DNA of 64,000 nt. It comes from JAJDXW01 sp965243335. GTDB taxonomy: Bacteria; Pseudomonadota; Gammaproteobacteria; HK1. The position numbers were made by a program, and so were the translations under genes. Below are positions 28,657-37,656 of the stretch, one piece after another. Every line of letters begins with the position of its first letter. The first letter of the stretch is position 1. The notes beneath the pieces are model-generated. The model did no database searches. It was not told the origin of the DNA and saw only the letters and a list, made by a program, of their open reading frames with translations. The stretch covers positions 186,001 through 250,000 of the forward strand of contig OZ251545.1 of assembly GCA_965243335.1 (NCBI GenBank), in the 5' to 3' direction.

Positions 28657-29964
28657 TCAGGAGGTCTCGTCGGCGTGCTCGCGACGCGCGAGCGGGTCCT
28701 CCAGCGGTACCGTGATGTCGGCGTGGATGTGCTGGGTCACGTCCGCGTCGTCCGGCACGTTCGTCTGCACGATGTTCCGGCCGAGGGGGGTGATGGTCGG
28801 GATGCGGTCCTCGACGAGCGGCGCGAGGGTCCGCTTCCGGGCCATCGCCGCTTCAAGGTGCGGCGCGAGCTCCGCCTGCTTGCGCGCCTCGCGCTCCGCC
28901 TCCCGCGCGTGGAAGCCCGGCATCACCCGCGACGCGAAGAGCTCGAGCGACGCGCAGATGTCCTCGTGCCGGTTGCGCCCGCCCTGCTGGATGAAGATGA
29001 CCTGGTCGACCCCCGCCGCCTCGAACTTCGCGAGGTGGGCGGAGAGGTCGTCCGGGGTTCCGATGCCGGACCCGGACCCCACCTCGGGCAGCTCGTCGCG
29101 GGCGGCCTCGAACCGGCTCCAGACGTCGGTGCGCCCCGGGCGATGGTTCCCGAACACGTAGTAGTGGCCGAGGGAGTAGCCGAAGAAGCGGAAGCCGTCC
29201 ATCCCGCGGCGGCGGGCCTCCTCCGGGTCCTCGTGGCAGGAGAAGCCGGTCACCATCGCGATGTTGGCGTTCACCGCATGACCGATGGGAACGCACTCCT
29301 CGGACCGGATGATCTCGTAGTACTCCTTCGCCCACCGCCCCGCGTCCTCGGGGTCGACGAAGGCGAACGTGAGCGCCCCGATCCCCGCGCGCGCGGCCAT
29401 GTGGATGGTCTCGCGCTTGGAACACGCGACCCAGAGGGGCGGATGGGGCTTCTGCAGCGGCTTGGGCACCACGTTGCGGCAGGGCATGGAGAAGTATTGG
29501 CCGTCGAATCCCGGGTAGGGCTCCATCACCATCATGTTGGCCGTCTGCTCGACCGCCTCCTCCCACATCGCGCGCTTCTCGTCCGGGTTCACCCGGAACC
29601 CCTCGAGCTCGGTGCGCGACGCGGACTCCCCGGTCCCCCAGTCCACGCGCCCGTCGGAGACCAGGTCGAGGGTCGCGATACGCTCCGCGACCCGGGCCGG
29701 GTGGTTGTAGGCGGGCGGCGCGAGCACCACCCCGTGCCCGAGCCGGATGCGGCTCGTGTTGCGGGAGCAGGCCCCGAGGAACACCTCCGGGGCGGACGAA
29801 TGGGCGTACTCCTCGAGGAAGTGGTGCTCGACCTCCCACACGTAGTCGATGCCGATCCGGTCGGCGAGCTCGACCTGCTCGATCGCCTCCCCGAAGAGCC
29901 GCCGCTCGGCGTTCCCGGACCAGGGGCGGGGGAGCTGGTGCTCGTAGAGGATTCCGAATTTCAT
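28657..29964 (-). CDS. LLM class flavin-dependent oxidoreductase
   Basis: A 435-residue member of the bacterial luciferase-like monooxygenase family, using FMNH2 or F420. Family features are MKFGILYEHQ at the N-terminus, DYVWEVEHHF, RIRLGHGVVLAPPAYNHP and RVAERIATLDLVSDGR. The C-terminal 100 residues go beyond the usual barrel and are charged. Without a flavin reductase or transporter nearby the substrate cannot be guessed. ATG at 29964; it is separated from the thiolase gene by 144 bases on the same strand and may have its own promoter. Confidence 0.9.
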   Translation of the reverse strand: MKFGILYEHQLPRPWSGNAERRLFGEAIEQVELADRIGIDYVWEVEHHFLEEYAHSSAPEVFLGACSRNTSRIRLGHGVVLAPPAYNHPARVAERIATLDLVSDGRVDWGTGESASRTELEGFRVNPDEKRAMWEEAVEQTANMMVMEPYPGFDGQYFSMPCRNVVPKPLQKPHPPLWVACSKRETIHMAARAGIGALTFAFVDPEDAGRWAKEYYEIIRSEECVPIGHAVNANIAMVTGFSCHEDPEEARRRGMDGFRFFGYSLGHYYVFGNHRPGRTDVWSRFEAARDELPEVGSGSGIGTPDDLSAHLAKFEAAGVDQVIFIQQGGRNRHEDICASLELFASRVMPGFHAREAEREARKQAELAPHLEAAMARKRTLAPLVEDRIPTITPLGRNIVQTNVPDDADVTQHIHADITVPLEDPLARREHADETS

Positions 29965-30051
29965 CGCTTCTCGGGGTGCGGGCGACCGGCGGGGGAAGTT
30001 ACCACAGGGGCCGCCCGGCGGGGCCGCTGGGGCCGTACCGCTCGCTTCCCG

Positions 30052-30813
30052 TCAGGAAAGGCTCCGCGGCCCCGCGCGGCGCCAGCCGATCCGCCCGATG
30101 ACGGGGAGCTTGATCGCGGGGGGCCAGACGTGGGCGCCGAACACCATGCCGAGCAGGTTCACCTCGACGCCTTCCGCCGGCCCGGCGAGCAGGCCCGCGA
30201 GCCCGAACAGGGACGCCTGGACCCCGCCCCCCGGCGAGGCGGAGAAGCCCGCGCCGTCGAGATAGTCCTTGCCGATCGCGGTCGGCGGCAGGTCGAGCCC
30301 GAGCTCCGGCACGGCCCGCCCGAGGAAGGCGGTGAAGGTGTTGGAGTTCGGCCCCGGCCAGACCCGGTAGCGGTCGGCGTAGGGGTAGGCGCGGGCGGCC
30401 CGGTCGAGGCGTTCGATGAGGCCGTCCACCCCCTCCCCCCGGACGTCGGCGAGGAGCTCCGGCGCGCGGCCGTACCAGCGGGCGTCGGCGGGGCGGTGGT
30501 GGATCATGAGCGAGGTGGGCCCCCAGCGCAGCCGCCAGCCGATCACCTCGTACACCGTGAAGGCCGCCGCCCCGCTCGGCTTCGCCGCCACCCACGAGTG
30601 CACGCCGAAGTACCCCCGCCATCCCCATGCGCGGGCCGCGTAGGCCTGCACGACCGCCTCGGTCACCACGGCCGGGTCGGGGGCGAGGCCGGCCGGCTCA
30701 CGGCTGGCGGTGCGCCAGTCGGCGGCGGTCCATGCGTGCCAGGCCCCGTACGCGCCGAACAACCCGGCGAACGCGAGCGACGTCCCGAGCGCCGCCTTCC
30801 TGCCGCGCGTCAC
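30052..30813 (-). CDS. DUF3750 family membrane-anchored protein
   Basis: A 253-residue protein of the DUF3750 family, function unknown. It starts with a GTG at 30813 and has one N-terminal membrane segment (GTSLAFAGLFGAYGAW). The conserved body includes WGWRGYFGVHSW, YEVIGWRLRWG, WPGPNSNTFTAFL and a C-terminal WPPAIKLPVIGRIG. The Asn-Ser-Asn-Thr-Phe and His residues give it the look of a papain-like or NlpC-like fold, but this is only an impression. Neighbouring genes do not suggest a pathway. The 264-base gap upstream (30814-31077) holds nothing identifiable. Confidence 0.82.
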   Translation of the reverse strand: MTRGRKAALGTSLAFAGLFGAYGAWHAWTAADWRTASREPAGLAPDPAVVTEAVVQAYAARAWGWRGYFGVHSWVAAKPSGAAAFTVYEVIGWRLRWGPTSLMIHHRPADARWYGRAPELLADVRGEGVDGLIERLDRAARAYPYADRYRVWPGPNSNTFTAFLGRAVPELGLDLPPTAIGKDYLDGAGFSASPGGGVQASLFGLAGLLAGPAEGVEVNLLGMVFGAHVWPPAIKLPVIGRIGWRRAGPRSLS

Positions 30814-31077
30814 GGGGACCCGGGCGGGGGCACCGTCCCTTCGCCGCGCGCCGCCCCGTCACGCACGGCCCCTTTCGCTATTCGTTCCATTCCATTCGAT
30901 CCGAATCCGGACGCCCCCGAACGCCGCAACGATACCATTGGCGGATCAGGGACCCCTTCCGCCGACGGCGGAGCCGGCATGACCGGGACGCGGCGATTCG
31001 GACGGGCCAGGCGCTTCGGCGCGGCGACGACGTCCGGCGCCGCCGATGACCGCGGGAAGCCGCCGCCGCGCCGGCGG

Positions 31078-31929
31078 TCAGCCTCCGGACGGCGCCCAGC
31101 CGTAGACCCGCCGCACGGTCCCGCCCATCAGCTCCGCGCGCTCGTCTTCGCTCAGGCGCTCGATCCGGCGAAACGCCTCCACGCCCTGCTCGTAGGTCAG
31201 CAGGTTGACGGCGCGGGTCCAGTCGGTCCCCCACATGCAGCGGTCGATGCCGAAGCCGTCGAAGACGCGGGCGAGCGGGTCCCGGAGATCGGGGTACGGA
31301 AAGGGCTCGTGCGAGAGGGTGCAGGCGCCGGAGACCTTCACCATGACGTTCGCGCATTCGGCGAGGGCGAGGAGCTTCGGCAGGTCGGCGAACGGGTCGG
31401 CCGGAGCGGGCGGCTCGAACGGCTGCCGGAGGCCGAGGTGGTCGATGACGAGGACGGTGTCGGGGTGGGCCCGGGCGAGGCGGCGGGCCTCGTCCAGCAG
31501 GCCCCAGCAGAGCAGGTTGACGGGAAGCGAGCGGCGGGCGGCGGCGTCGAGGATGCGCCCGACGCCGGGGTGTCCGGGATCGATCGAGGCGGCGGGCGCC
31601 ATCATGATCCGGACCGCCGCGGCGCCCTCTTGCGCCGCCCACTCGGCGACGGTCTCGGCCACCGCCGGATCGGTCGGGTCCACCGGCTTGACGAGCCCGA
31701 AGCGGCCGGGATGCCGGGCGTGGACCTCGACCGCATAGCTCGCATCGAACCGGTACATGGTGTAGGGGGAGACCAGCAGCGCCCCGTCGACGCCGACCGC
31801 GTCCATCGCGGCGGCCATGTCGTCGCCGGTGACCTCCGGGGGGCCGGCGAGCACCCCCGCCCAGGGGCGGCCCGGGCGGTCGCGCTCGTAGGCATGGACC
31901 TGGGAGTCGATGATCGGCGTCGTCGGCAT
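31078..31929 (-). CDS. Amidohydrolase 2 family (PDC lactonase-like) hydrolase
   Basis: A 283-residue TIM-barrel metal hydrolase of the amidohydrolase-2 family, which includes 2-pyrone-4,6-dicarboxylate lactonase and decarboxylases. Landmarks are IIDSQVHAY at the N-terminus (the first metal His of the D-x-H type region), VIDHLGLRQP, NVMVKVSGACTLS and the late MWGTDWTRA with the catalytic Asp. ATG at 31929 follows a GGGGGG stretch that may serve as the ribosome site. The longer open frame, which begins at 32097, was rejected for lack of a ribosome site and family similarity. Substrate is unknown. Confidence 0.87.
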   Translation of the reverse strand: MPTTPIIDSQVHAYERDRPGRPWAGVLAGPPEVTGDDMAAAMDAVGVDGALLVSPYTMYRFDASYAVEVHARHPGRFGLVKPVDPTDPAVAETVAEWAAQEGAAAVRIMMAPAASIDPGHPGVGRILDAAARRSLPVNLLCWGLLDEARRLARAHPDTVLVIDHLGLRQPFEPPAPADPFADLPKLLALAECANVMVKVSGACTLSHEPFPYPDLRDPLARVFDGFGIDRCMWGTDWTRAVNLLTYEQGVEAFRRIERLSEDERAELMGGTVRRVYGWAPSGG

Positions 31930-32324
31930 GGCCCGCCCCCCTGCTTCACCGTTCGTCGAAGGATGGCGCCGTCCTCTCCGGGAATCCACGCCATCCGCCC
32001 GACACCCACCGGGCGCGACCTCGCATTGCGGTGCTTCAGCGTCGCGGGCGCCGGCCCGAAAGGGCGGGCGGGCCGGGCCGGCCGGAATGCCGAACACCTG
32101 ATTGCGACGCCTGCCGGGCGGTGTGGGGATGGCCGCCGCGCTACGACGGTCTTGCTCGTGAGCGTTCGCGCCGCGCCCTCGTGGGAGGAGAAGCGCACGC
32201 GCCGGGGAACGTGCGAACCGGAGCGCCCTCCCCGCCGCGGGCCGGGGCTCCGGACCAGAGGTCCAGGAAGCCCGGCAGCAGACCCGCGGGCCGCGACCGA
32301 TGAAGCCCGCTTCGGCAATTCATA
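31930..32324. other. Gene-free gap between amidohydrolase and tRNA-Arg
   Basis: A 395-base stretch without a supported gene. Both neighbours are on the minus strand, so it should contain the tRNA terminator and the amidohydrolase promoter, but I see neither a hairpin with a T-run nor a clear -10/-35 pair. An imperfect GC-rich inverted repeat lies at about 32235-32278. Confidence 0.5.
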
Positions 32325-32401
32325 TGGCGCGCCCGGAGAGATTCGAACTCCCGACCGCCTGGTTCGTAGCCAGGTACTCTATCCAGCTGAGCTACGGGCG
32401 C
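32325..32401 (-). tRNA. tRNA-Arg (anticodon ACG)
   Basis: The minus strand folds as a complete 77-base tRNA with the CCA end encoded at 32327-32325. The acceptor stem is GCGCCCG with CGGGCGC, the D-arm contains AGCTCAGCTGGATAGAG, the anticodon arm is CCTGG-CTACGAA-CCAGG with anticodon ACG, and the T-arm contains GGGAGTTCGAATCTCTCC. The A at position 34 would be edited to inosine, so it reads CGU, CGC and CGA. A strong promoter lies just upstream. The plus-strand open frame that contains ARPERFELPTAW is the well-known false ORF of such tRNA genes. Confidence 0.97.
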
Positions 32402-32418
32402 GTGAGGGGGAAGTGCGA

Positions 32419-32448
32419 AGTATCCGGTCACGCCGATGCAGGTGTCAA
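32419..32448 (-). promoter_or_regulatory. Promoter of tRNA-Arg
   Basis: Reading the minus strand, TTGACA (32448-32443) is a perfect -35 box. After 18 bases comes GATACT (32424-32419), a good -10 box. Transcription would begin near 32412, about 11 bases before the mature 5' end at 32401, as is usual for tRNA genes. Confidence 0.8.
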
Positions 32449-32467
32449 GGCGAGGCATGTGCGCTGT

Positions 32468-32653
32468 GGGGAAGGCGCGGATGCGCCCCGGATGATGTCG
32501 GTGGGCCTCCACTGCCGGCTGGTGGGCCGTCCGGGCCGGGCGGCGGCCCTCGCCCGCTTCGTCGACCACGTCCGCAACCACGACCGGGTGTGGGTGTGCC
32601 GGGGCATCGACGTCGCGCGCCACTGGCGCGAGCACCATCCCTGGCCGGGCTGA
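32468..32653 (+). pseudogene. 3' relic of a PuuE-like polysaccharide deacetylase/allantoinase gene
   Basis: The plus strand encodes GEGADAPRMMSVGLHCRLVG followed by GRPGRAAALARF and HDRVWVCRGIDVARHW, then a stop. This is the usual C-terminal end of PuuE-type allantoinases and related polysaccharide-deacetylase family proteins (about 300 residues), where MMSxGLHxRLxGRP and DRVWVCRRxDIARHW are conserved. Everything before about residue -60 from the end is missing: upstream lie the tRNA-Arg promoter and the tRNA. So about 60 codons remain, without start or catalytic part. Deletion or insertion at the tRNA gene is the likely cause. Confidence 0.7.
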
Positions 32654-32729
32654 GCCCGCCGCGCCTCTCCCGCGCCGCCGGACGAATCCTCCGCTCCGGC
32701 TGCCGACGCCTCCCCGCGCCGACAACGGT

Positions 32730-35700
32730 TCAGAAGCGCAGGGAGAAGCTCACCCCGCCGCCGAGGCTGCGGTTGTCCCCGCCGCTCGCCGTATAGCCCA
32801 CCGAGCCCCGGAGCGTGTAGCGGCCTTCACCCCAGACCCGCGCCCCACCCACCGCGAGGCGGTACGCGGTCCTCTCCGCCTTCGCCTTCAGCGGCGTCAC
32901 CGACGATCCCGGCGACGCCCCCGACACCTGCGCCTCCGTCTCCTCATCGAGCTCCCGCTCCAGGTCCAGCGAACCGAACAGGCGGCTTCCCTGCATATCG
33001 TCCCCCCACGTCCTCTCCGCGCCCACGCCCACGCGGCCCTTCAGGCTCCGCGCATCCTCCACGGACACGCGCGCGCCGTACCGCAGATCTTCGGCGAAGT
33101 CGTTCAGGTCCACCTTCGACCACGTGAAGCCCGCACGAGGCGTCACGGACACCCCGGCCCGGAGCGCCATTCGCCTTCCGACCTCCACCCCCAGCGCGTG
33201 GCCCCGACCGTTCACGCCCTTCTTCAGCGCGCCCGAGGCCGCGTGCGCCGACTCCAGATCCGCCTCGTACCACGTCATCGCGGCCTGGGTGTCCACATGG
33301 AACCCATCGGCGAACGCCGTCGTGGCGTGCAGGCCCAACCCGTAGCCCGACAGCTCGACCTTGCCCCCCTGCGCCATCTCCGCCGAGCCGCGCAGGCCGT
33401 GGAGCGACACGCCGACCCCCCCGACGCCGCCCACCGCGAAGTCCGTCCCCACCCGCAGCCCGTGACGGCGGTGATCGTAGGCGACGTTCGGCCGCGTCGA
33501 CTCGTCCGCCTTCCACTTGCCGTCCGCGACCTCCACCCGCGCCCAGGCGCCCCCGGCGTCCCGCGCCGCCGACGTCCGCTCCTCGTAGGTCGGAAGGCCG
33601 TTCATCGACAGCAGCACCGAGGGCAGCGCCTCGTACAGGCGGCACCGGGGGTCGCCGCCGTCCGCCGCCACGTCGCAGTTGAATCCGACCGGCAGTGGCG
33701 GCGGCGGGAGGTCCCGGCATTCGCCGTCGTCCCCGCGCTCCTGACCGGCTGGACACGTGGGCGGGGGAAGGTCCCGGCATTCGCCGTCGTCCCCGCGCTC
33801 CTGACCGGCTGGACACGTGGGCGGGGGAAGGTCCCGGCATTCGCCGCCGTCCCCGCGCTCCTGACCGGCCGGACACGCCGGCGGCGGGATGTCCCGGCAT
33901 TCGCCGCCGTCCCCGCGCTCCTGACCGGCCGGACACGGCCGCCACGGAAAGCTCTCGGGATCCAGGGCAGCACCACCGAGAGTGTCGTCCTCGTTCAGGA
34001 CGTCTCCCTCCAGGATTGCGCCAGAGGCACCGCCGACCAGCGCGATCACGGGCTGGCGGCCGTACGAACCGTCGTCGTCCTCGATGGCGATGGGGCCTTT
34101 CACCCTCTCCAACAGGGACTGCACGTCCTCACGCGCCACGCCGCCAGCCACACCCTCGGAGACGCCCAATTCCAGGACCACCCTGGCCGCCGGCGTGTCC
34201 CCGTCCGGGTCGTCGGCCCGGATGGCGGCGGCGGCGCCGTTGGCCAGCACCCTCCCGGTCTCGCCGACCCGCACGCTGCCCCCGCCCGTCAGATGCACCG
34301 CCGCGGCTCCGCCCTCGGCGCCTCTCACCTCGCCCTGGACGTGGACGTGCGCCACCCCCGGGTCATTCACCAGAACGCCGACGCCCGAAGAGCCGGCATG
34401 CACCTTGCCGGTCGGACCGACGTACAGCATCCCGCCGCCCACGAGATGCACGGCCGCGTCCGTCCCGCCCATCACCGTGCCGTGCACCGTGACGAACTGC
34501 CGGCGCAGACCGGTCACGTCCGCGTCCTCCTCCAGATTCAGGCGTCTGGCCCACTCGGAGTCCCTCGCCAAATCGCCCAGGCCCGCGCCCTCGACGTAGA
34601 CGCCCGCCAAGGCGCCGGTGACGGTCGCGCCCTCGGCGACGCTGACCTCGATGGCGCCGCTCCGGTAGCGCGGGAAGTCGTAGCGCGCGTCGACGCCGTG
34701 GCCGTCCGGCCGCCCGTCACGATCGTCGTCCACGTCCACCTGCACCCGGCAAACGCCGGTGTTCTCGCTCTCCTGACCGGCCGGACACGGCCCCCACGAA
34801 AACCTCTCGGGATCCAGAGCACCACCGAGAGCGCCGTCCTCATTCAGGACGTCTCCCTCCAGGATTGCGCCAGAGGCGGCGGCGCCGACCAGCGCGATCA
34901 CGGGCTGGCCGGGTGAGCCGTCGTCGTTCTCGATGGTGATGGGGCCTTTCACCCTCTCCAGCAGGGACAGCACGGCCTCACGCGCCACGCGGTCGTTGTC
35001 CTCCACCCCCTCGGAGACGCCCAATTCCAGGACCACCGTGGCCGCCGGCGTGTCCCCGTCCGGGTCGTCGGCCCGGATGGCGGCGGCGGCGCCGTTGGCC
35101 AAGACCCTCCCGGTCTCGCCGACCCGCACGCTGCCCCCGCCCGTCAGATGCACCGCCGCCGCGTCTTCGCCCTCGGCGCCTTTCACCTCGCCCTGGACGT
35201 GGACGTGCGCCAGACCGTCCATCAGAACGCCGACGCCCGAAGAGCCGGCGTGCGCCTTGCCGGTCTCACCGACCAGCAGCGCACCGCCGCCCGCGAGATG
35301 CACGGCCGCGTCCGTCCCGCCCGTCACCGTGCCGTGCACCGTGACGAACTGCCGGCGCAGACCGGTCACGTCCGCGTCCTCCGCCAGCTTCAGGGACGCG
35401 CCCCATTCGGAGTCCCTCGCCAGGTCGCCCAGGCCCGCGCCCGCGACGTGGATGCCCGCCACGCCGCCGGTGACGCTCGCACCCTCGGCGACGCTGACCT
35501 CGATGGCGCCGTTGCGCTCGTGCCGGACAGCGTAGCGCGCGTCGATGCCGTGGCCCTCCGACACGATCGTCCCGCCGGTCACGTCCACCCGGACGTCGCC
35601 CGCGTTGTAGCTCATGGCGTGCTGGCGGACGCCGTCCTTCCACTCGTCCGTATAGTCCACGGGGAGGGGGTCGAGCGCCGCTTCCACGTCCCCGCCCGTC

Positions 35701-37625
35701 AGGACGGCTTCGAGAACCGCCCGCTCGGCGTCGGAAAGCCTCCCCTGCTCCGCCAGCGTCTCCCGCTGCTGCGTGGTGCGCGAAGCACTCGGGACGGCGA
35801 GAATGGCCGGGTCCAGATCGCCGTTTCTGACGTGGTCCGCGATGGCGAAGTGCGAAAGCGCCATGGCGCGGACCCCCGCGCGGGGAATGGCGAGGATCTC
35901 CGCGGCGGCCAGACGCGCCAGGGAGGCGGGGTTCGTCGTCTCGAAGCCGCGCTTGCGCAGGAGCTCCCGCGCCTGCGCCTTGTAGTCGTCGTCATAGGCG
36001 GCGGGAAGGGCGTCGAGCGCCGTATCCAGCGCGTCCGAATCCCCATCCTCGACGATGGCGTCGAGGACACCCTGCTCCGCCGTCGAGAGCGTCCCGTCGG
36101 CGCCCGCGACCCTGCTCCGAATGAAGGCGTCCGTCACCGATGGTCCGACCGTGACGTCTCCGCTCGACGTGACGTGAATCATCGGTTCCGTCCGACTCGC
36201 GTCGTCCGCCGTTTGCGCGCCCTCCCCGAAGGTGTGGCCGCTCGAACGCGCCGCCCAGCCGGAAACGCCGACCTCACGCGCCTCCGTCGCGCCTCCCGAG
36301 TCGATGACGACGCGCCCCGCCTCGTTCGCGTCGCTCGTCGAAGCTCCCTGGACGCCGACCGAGAACGGCGCCTTGATCTTCGCTTCCGCGTCCGTCGTGA
36401 TCGTGACCGAGCCCAGTCCCGAGTGAGATCCGCTGAGGCCCTGGCCGGCGAGACCCTCCGCCGTGACGGCGAGATCCCGAGCCGTGATGGAGACCCCGCC
36501 CGATCCGGCAAGCCTCCCCCTGATGCCGTAGGTGGAATCGCCCGCCGCCGCAACGGAGCCGCCCGTCAGGTCGATGTCGACGGCGCCGCTCGCACCGTAA
36601 TGATAGCCATAGACGCCGAGGGCCCACTGACCGCCCGTCGCCGTGATGGCGAGGTTCTCCGTCGTGATGGAAATTTCGCCCGATGGGAGACCCACCCCGT
36701 ACAGGCCGTAAGCCTGCTGAGTGGCCGTCGCCGTGACGGAGCCGCCCGCCAGGTCGAGGTCGAGGTCGCCGCTCGCGCCGGTATGCCAGCCGAACACGCC
36801 GTAGGCCCGCGGACCGCCCGTCGCCGTGGCGGCGAGGTTCTTCGTCGTGATGGAGATTCCGCCCGAACCGGCCTGCCTCCCGTACAGGCCGTAAGCGTAC
36901 TGATAATCGACCGTCGCCGTGACGACGGTATTCTCCGTCGTGATGGAGACGTCGCCGACGTCGCCCGAGCCTCGGTGCCGCCCGAACAGGCCGTAAGCAC
37001 TCTGACTGCTCGTCGCCGTGACGGCGAGGTTCTTCGTCGTGATGGAGATTCCGCCCGAACCGAAGTGATAAAGCCCGTAGGCGCCGTAGGCGAAAGAACC
37101 GTCCGTCGTCGCCTCGAGGGAGCCGCCCGTCAAGTCGACGTCGACGTCGCCGCTCGTGGCGTTGTGTTCGGCCAGGATGCTCCGGACGTCGCCGCCCACC
37201 GCCGCGCCGCCCGCCGTGACGGCGAGGTTCTCCGTCGTGATGGAGATTCTGCCCGTGCCCCCGCTCCTGAACCCCTCGATGCCTGTGGCGTCATTGCCCG
37301 TCGCCGCGACGGAGCCGTCCGTCAGGTCGATGTCGACGTCGCCGCTCCGGCCCAAGTGCCGACCCTCGACGCCTTTACCTCTGCTGGCCGCCGTCGAGAT
37401 GGCGAGATTCCGGGCGTCGATATCGACGTTGCCCGTAGAGGAGGTGCTGGCGGTGCACAGGATCGTGTCGCCGACGCCGGGCGTATTGCTGCACACGGCG
37501 GCGGCCCGCGCCTCCCCCGCGCCGAGGACCAACGCGGCGGCCAGGCACAGGGCGGGCGCGGCGGGCACGGACGCCGGCAGGGCCGGAACGGCGCGAGGCG
37601 CGTCCACCCCGGGTCGGCGTTCCAT
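32730..37625 (-). CDS. Autotransporter with repeat-rich passenger (type Va)
   Basis: A 1631-residue outer-membrane autotransporter. The signal peptide (to about residue 42) ends GAGEARA. Residues 45-480 form about eight loose repeats of 40-50 residues with the theme VDIDLTGGSV, YGLYG and ISITTKNLAVTA, a probable beta-helix. Residues 510-670 are helical, with two copies of a LDALPAAYDDDYK-like unit. A duplicated block follows (about 690-1230) and then four Cys-rich tandem repeats. The C-terminal about 290 residues are the barrel, starting at GLPTYEERTSAARDAGGAWA and ending SLRF with the terminal Phe of barrel proteins. ATG 37625 has GGAG eight bases upstream. An upstream ATG at 37680 (with AGGA nine bases before it) is out of frame across a 19-base C tract; with 18 C it would be in frame and add 18 residues. 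Confidence 0.9.
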   Translation of the reverse strand: MERRPGVDAPRAVPALPASVPAAPALCLAAALVLGAGEARAAAVCSNTPGVGDTILCTASTSSTGNVDIDARNLAISTAASRGKGVEGRHLGRSGDVDIDLTDGSVAATGNDATGIEGFRSGGTGRISITTENLAVTAGGAAVGGDVRSILAEHNATSGDVDVDLTGGSLEATTDGSFAYGAYGLYHFGSGGISITTKNLAVTATSSQSAYGLFGRHRGSGDVGDVSITTENTVVTATVDYQYAYGLYGRQAGSGGISITTKNLAATATGGPRAYGVFGWHTGASGDLDLDLAGGSVTATATQQAYGLYGVGLPSGEISITTENLAITATGGQWALGVYGYHYGASGAVDIDLTGGSVAAAGDSTYGIRGRLAGSGGVSITARDLAVTAEGLAGQGLSGSHSGLGSVTITTDAEAKIKAPFSVGVQGASTSDANEAGRVVIDSGGATEAREVGVSGWAARSSGHTFGEGAQTADDASRTEPMIHVTSSGDVTVGPSVTDAFIRSRVAGADGTLSTAEQGVLDAIVEDGDSDALDTALDALPAAYDDDYKAQARELLRKRGFETTNPASLARLAAAEILAIPRAGVRAMALSHFAIADHVRNGDLDPAILAVPSASRTTQQRETLAEQGRLSDAERAVLEAVLTGGDVEAALDPLPVDYTDEWKDGVRQHAMSYNAGDVRVDVTGGTIVSEGHGIDARYAVRHERNGAIEVSVAEGASVTGGVAGIHVAGAGLGDLARDSEWGASLKLAEDADVTGLRRQFVTVHGTVTGGTDAAVHLAGGGALLVGETGKAHAGSSGVGVLMDGLAHVHVQGEVKGAEGEDAAAVHLTGGGSVRVGETGRVLANGAAAAIRADDPDGDTPAATVVLELGVSEGVEDNDRVAREAVLSLLERVKGPITIENDDGSPGQPVIALVGAAASGAILEGDVLNEDGALGGALDPERFSWGPCPAGQESENTGVCRVQVDVDDDRDGRPDGHGVDARYDFPRYRSGAIEVSVAEGATVTGALAGVYVEGAGLGDLARDSEWARRLNLEEDADVTGLRRQFVTVHGTVMGGTDAAVHLVGGGMLYVGPTGKVHAGSSGVGVLVNDPGVAHVHVQGEVRGAEGGAAAVHLTGGGSVRVGETGRVLANGAAAAIRADDPDGDTPAARVVLELGVSEGVAGGVAREDVQSLLERVKGPIAIEDDDGSYGRQPVIALVGGASGAILEGDVLNEDDTLGGAALDPESFPWRPCPAGQERGDGGECRDIPPPACPAGQERGDGGECRDLPPPTCPAGQERGDDGECRDLPPPTCPAGQERGDDGECRDLPPPPLPVGFNCDVAADGGDPRCRLYEALPSVLLSMNGLPTYEERTSAARDAGGAWARVEVADGKWKADESTRPNVAYDHRRHGLRVGTDFAVGGVGGVGVSLHGLRGSAEMAQGGKVELSGYGLGLHATTAFADGFHVDTQAAMTWYEADLESAHAASGALKKGVNGRGHALGVEVGRRMALRAGVSVTPRAGFTWSKVDLNDFAEDLRYGARVSVEDARSLKGRVGVGAERTWGDDMQGSRLFGSLDLERELDEETEAQVSGASPGSSVTPLKAKAERTAYRLAVGGARVWGEGRYTLRGSVGYTASGGDNRSLGGGVSFSLRF
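33705..33945 (-). repeat. Four 60-bp tandem repeats inside the autotransporter gene
   Basis: Four head-to-tail copies of a 60-base unit encode CPAGQERGDGGECRDLPPP, differing only in Gly/Asp at one position and a few Pro/Thr/Ile changes. Two neighbouring units (about 33710-33829) are identical over nearly the whole length. Each unit adds two cysteines at C-x11-C spacing and a Pro-rich linker, placed directly before the beta-barrel. A related single copy, CPAGQESENTGVCRV, occurs at about 34745-34790. The unit length is a multiple of three, so gain or loss of copies keeps the frame. Confidence 0.9.
33942..35545 (-). repeat. Internal direct duplication (about 0.77 kb) in the autotransporter passenger
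   Basis: The segments about 33942-34715 and 34790-35545 are similar throughout. Both encode the series GAIEVSVAEGA, LGDLARDSEW, DADVTGLRRQFVTVHGTV, TDAAVHL, HAGSSGVGVL, VHLTGGGSVRVGETGRVLAN, SLLERVKGPI and SGAILEGDVLNED in the same order. Runs such as the bases coding RADDPDGDTPAA are identical. The link between the copies carries the single CPAGQES unit and an acidic DVDDDRDGRPDGHG stretch that resembles a calcium-binding loop. Confidence 0.8.
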
Positions 37626-37637
37626 CACGAAGGCTCC

Positions 37638-37656
37638 GGGGGGGGGGGGGGGGGGG
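37638..37656 (-). repeat. 19-base homopolymer (C on the coding strand) at the autotransporter 5' end
   Basis: The plus strand shows 19 consecutive G. On the coding strand it is C19 lying between ATG 37657-37659 (in the run MKSRLTRM from the upstream start at 37680) and GGAG, the ribosome site of the start at 37625. The distance from the A of the upstream ATG (37680) to the A of 37625 is 55 bases, so the two starts are one base out of frame; 18 or 21 C would join them. This is the arrangement expected of slipped-strand phase variation. Confidence 0.9.

Noticed and set aside
32300..32450. Small plus-strand protein containing ARPERFELPTAW
   Set aside because: It is the classic false translation of the reverse complement of a tRNA gene; only the later MMSVGLHC part has real protein similarity.
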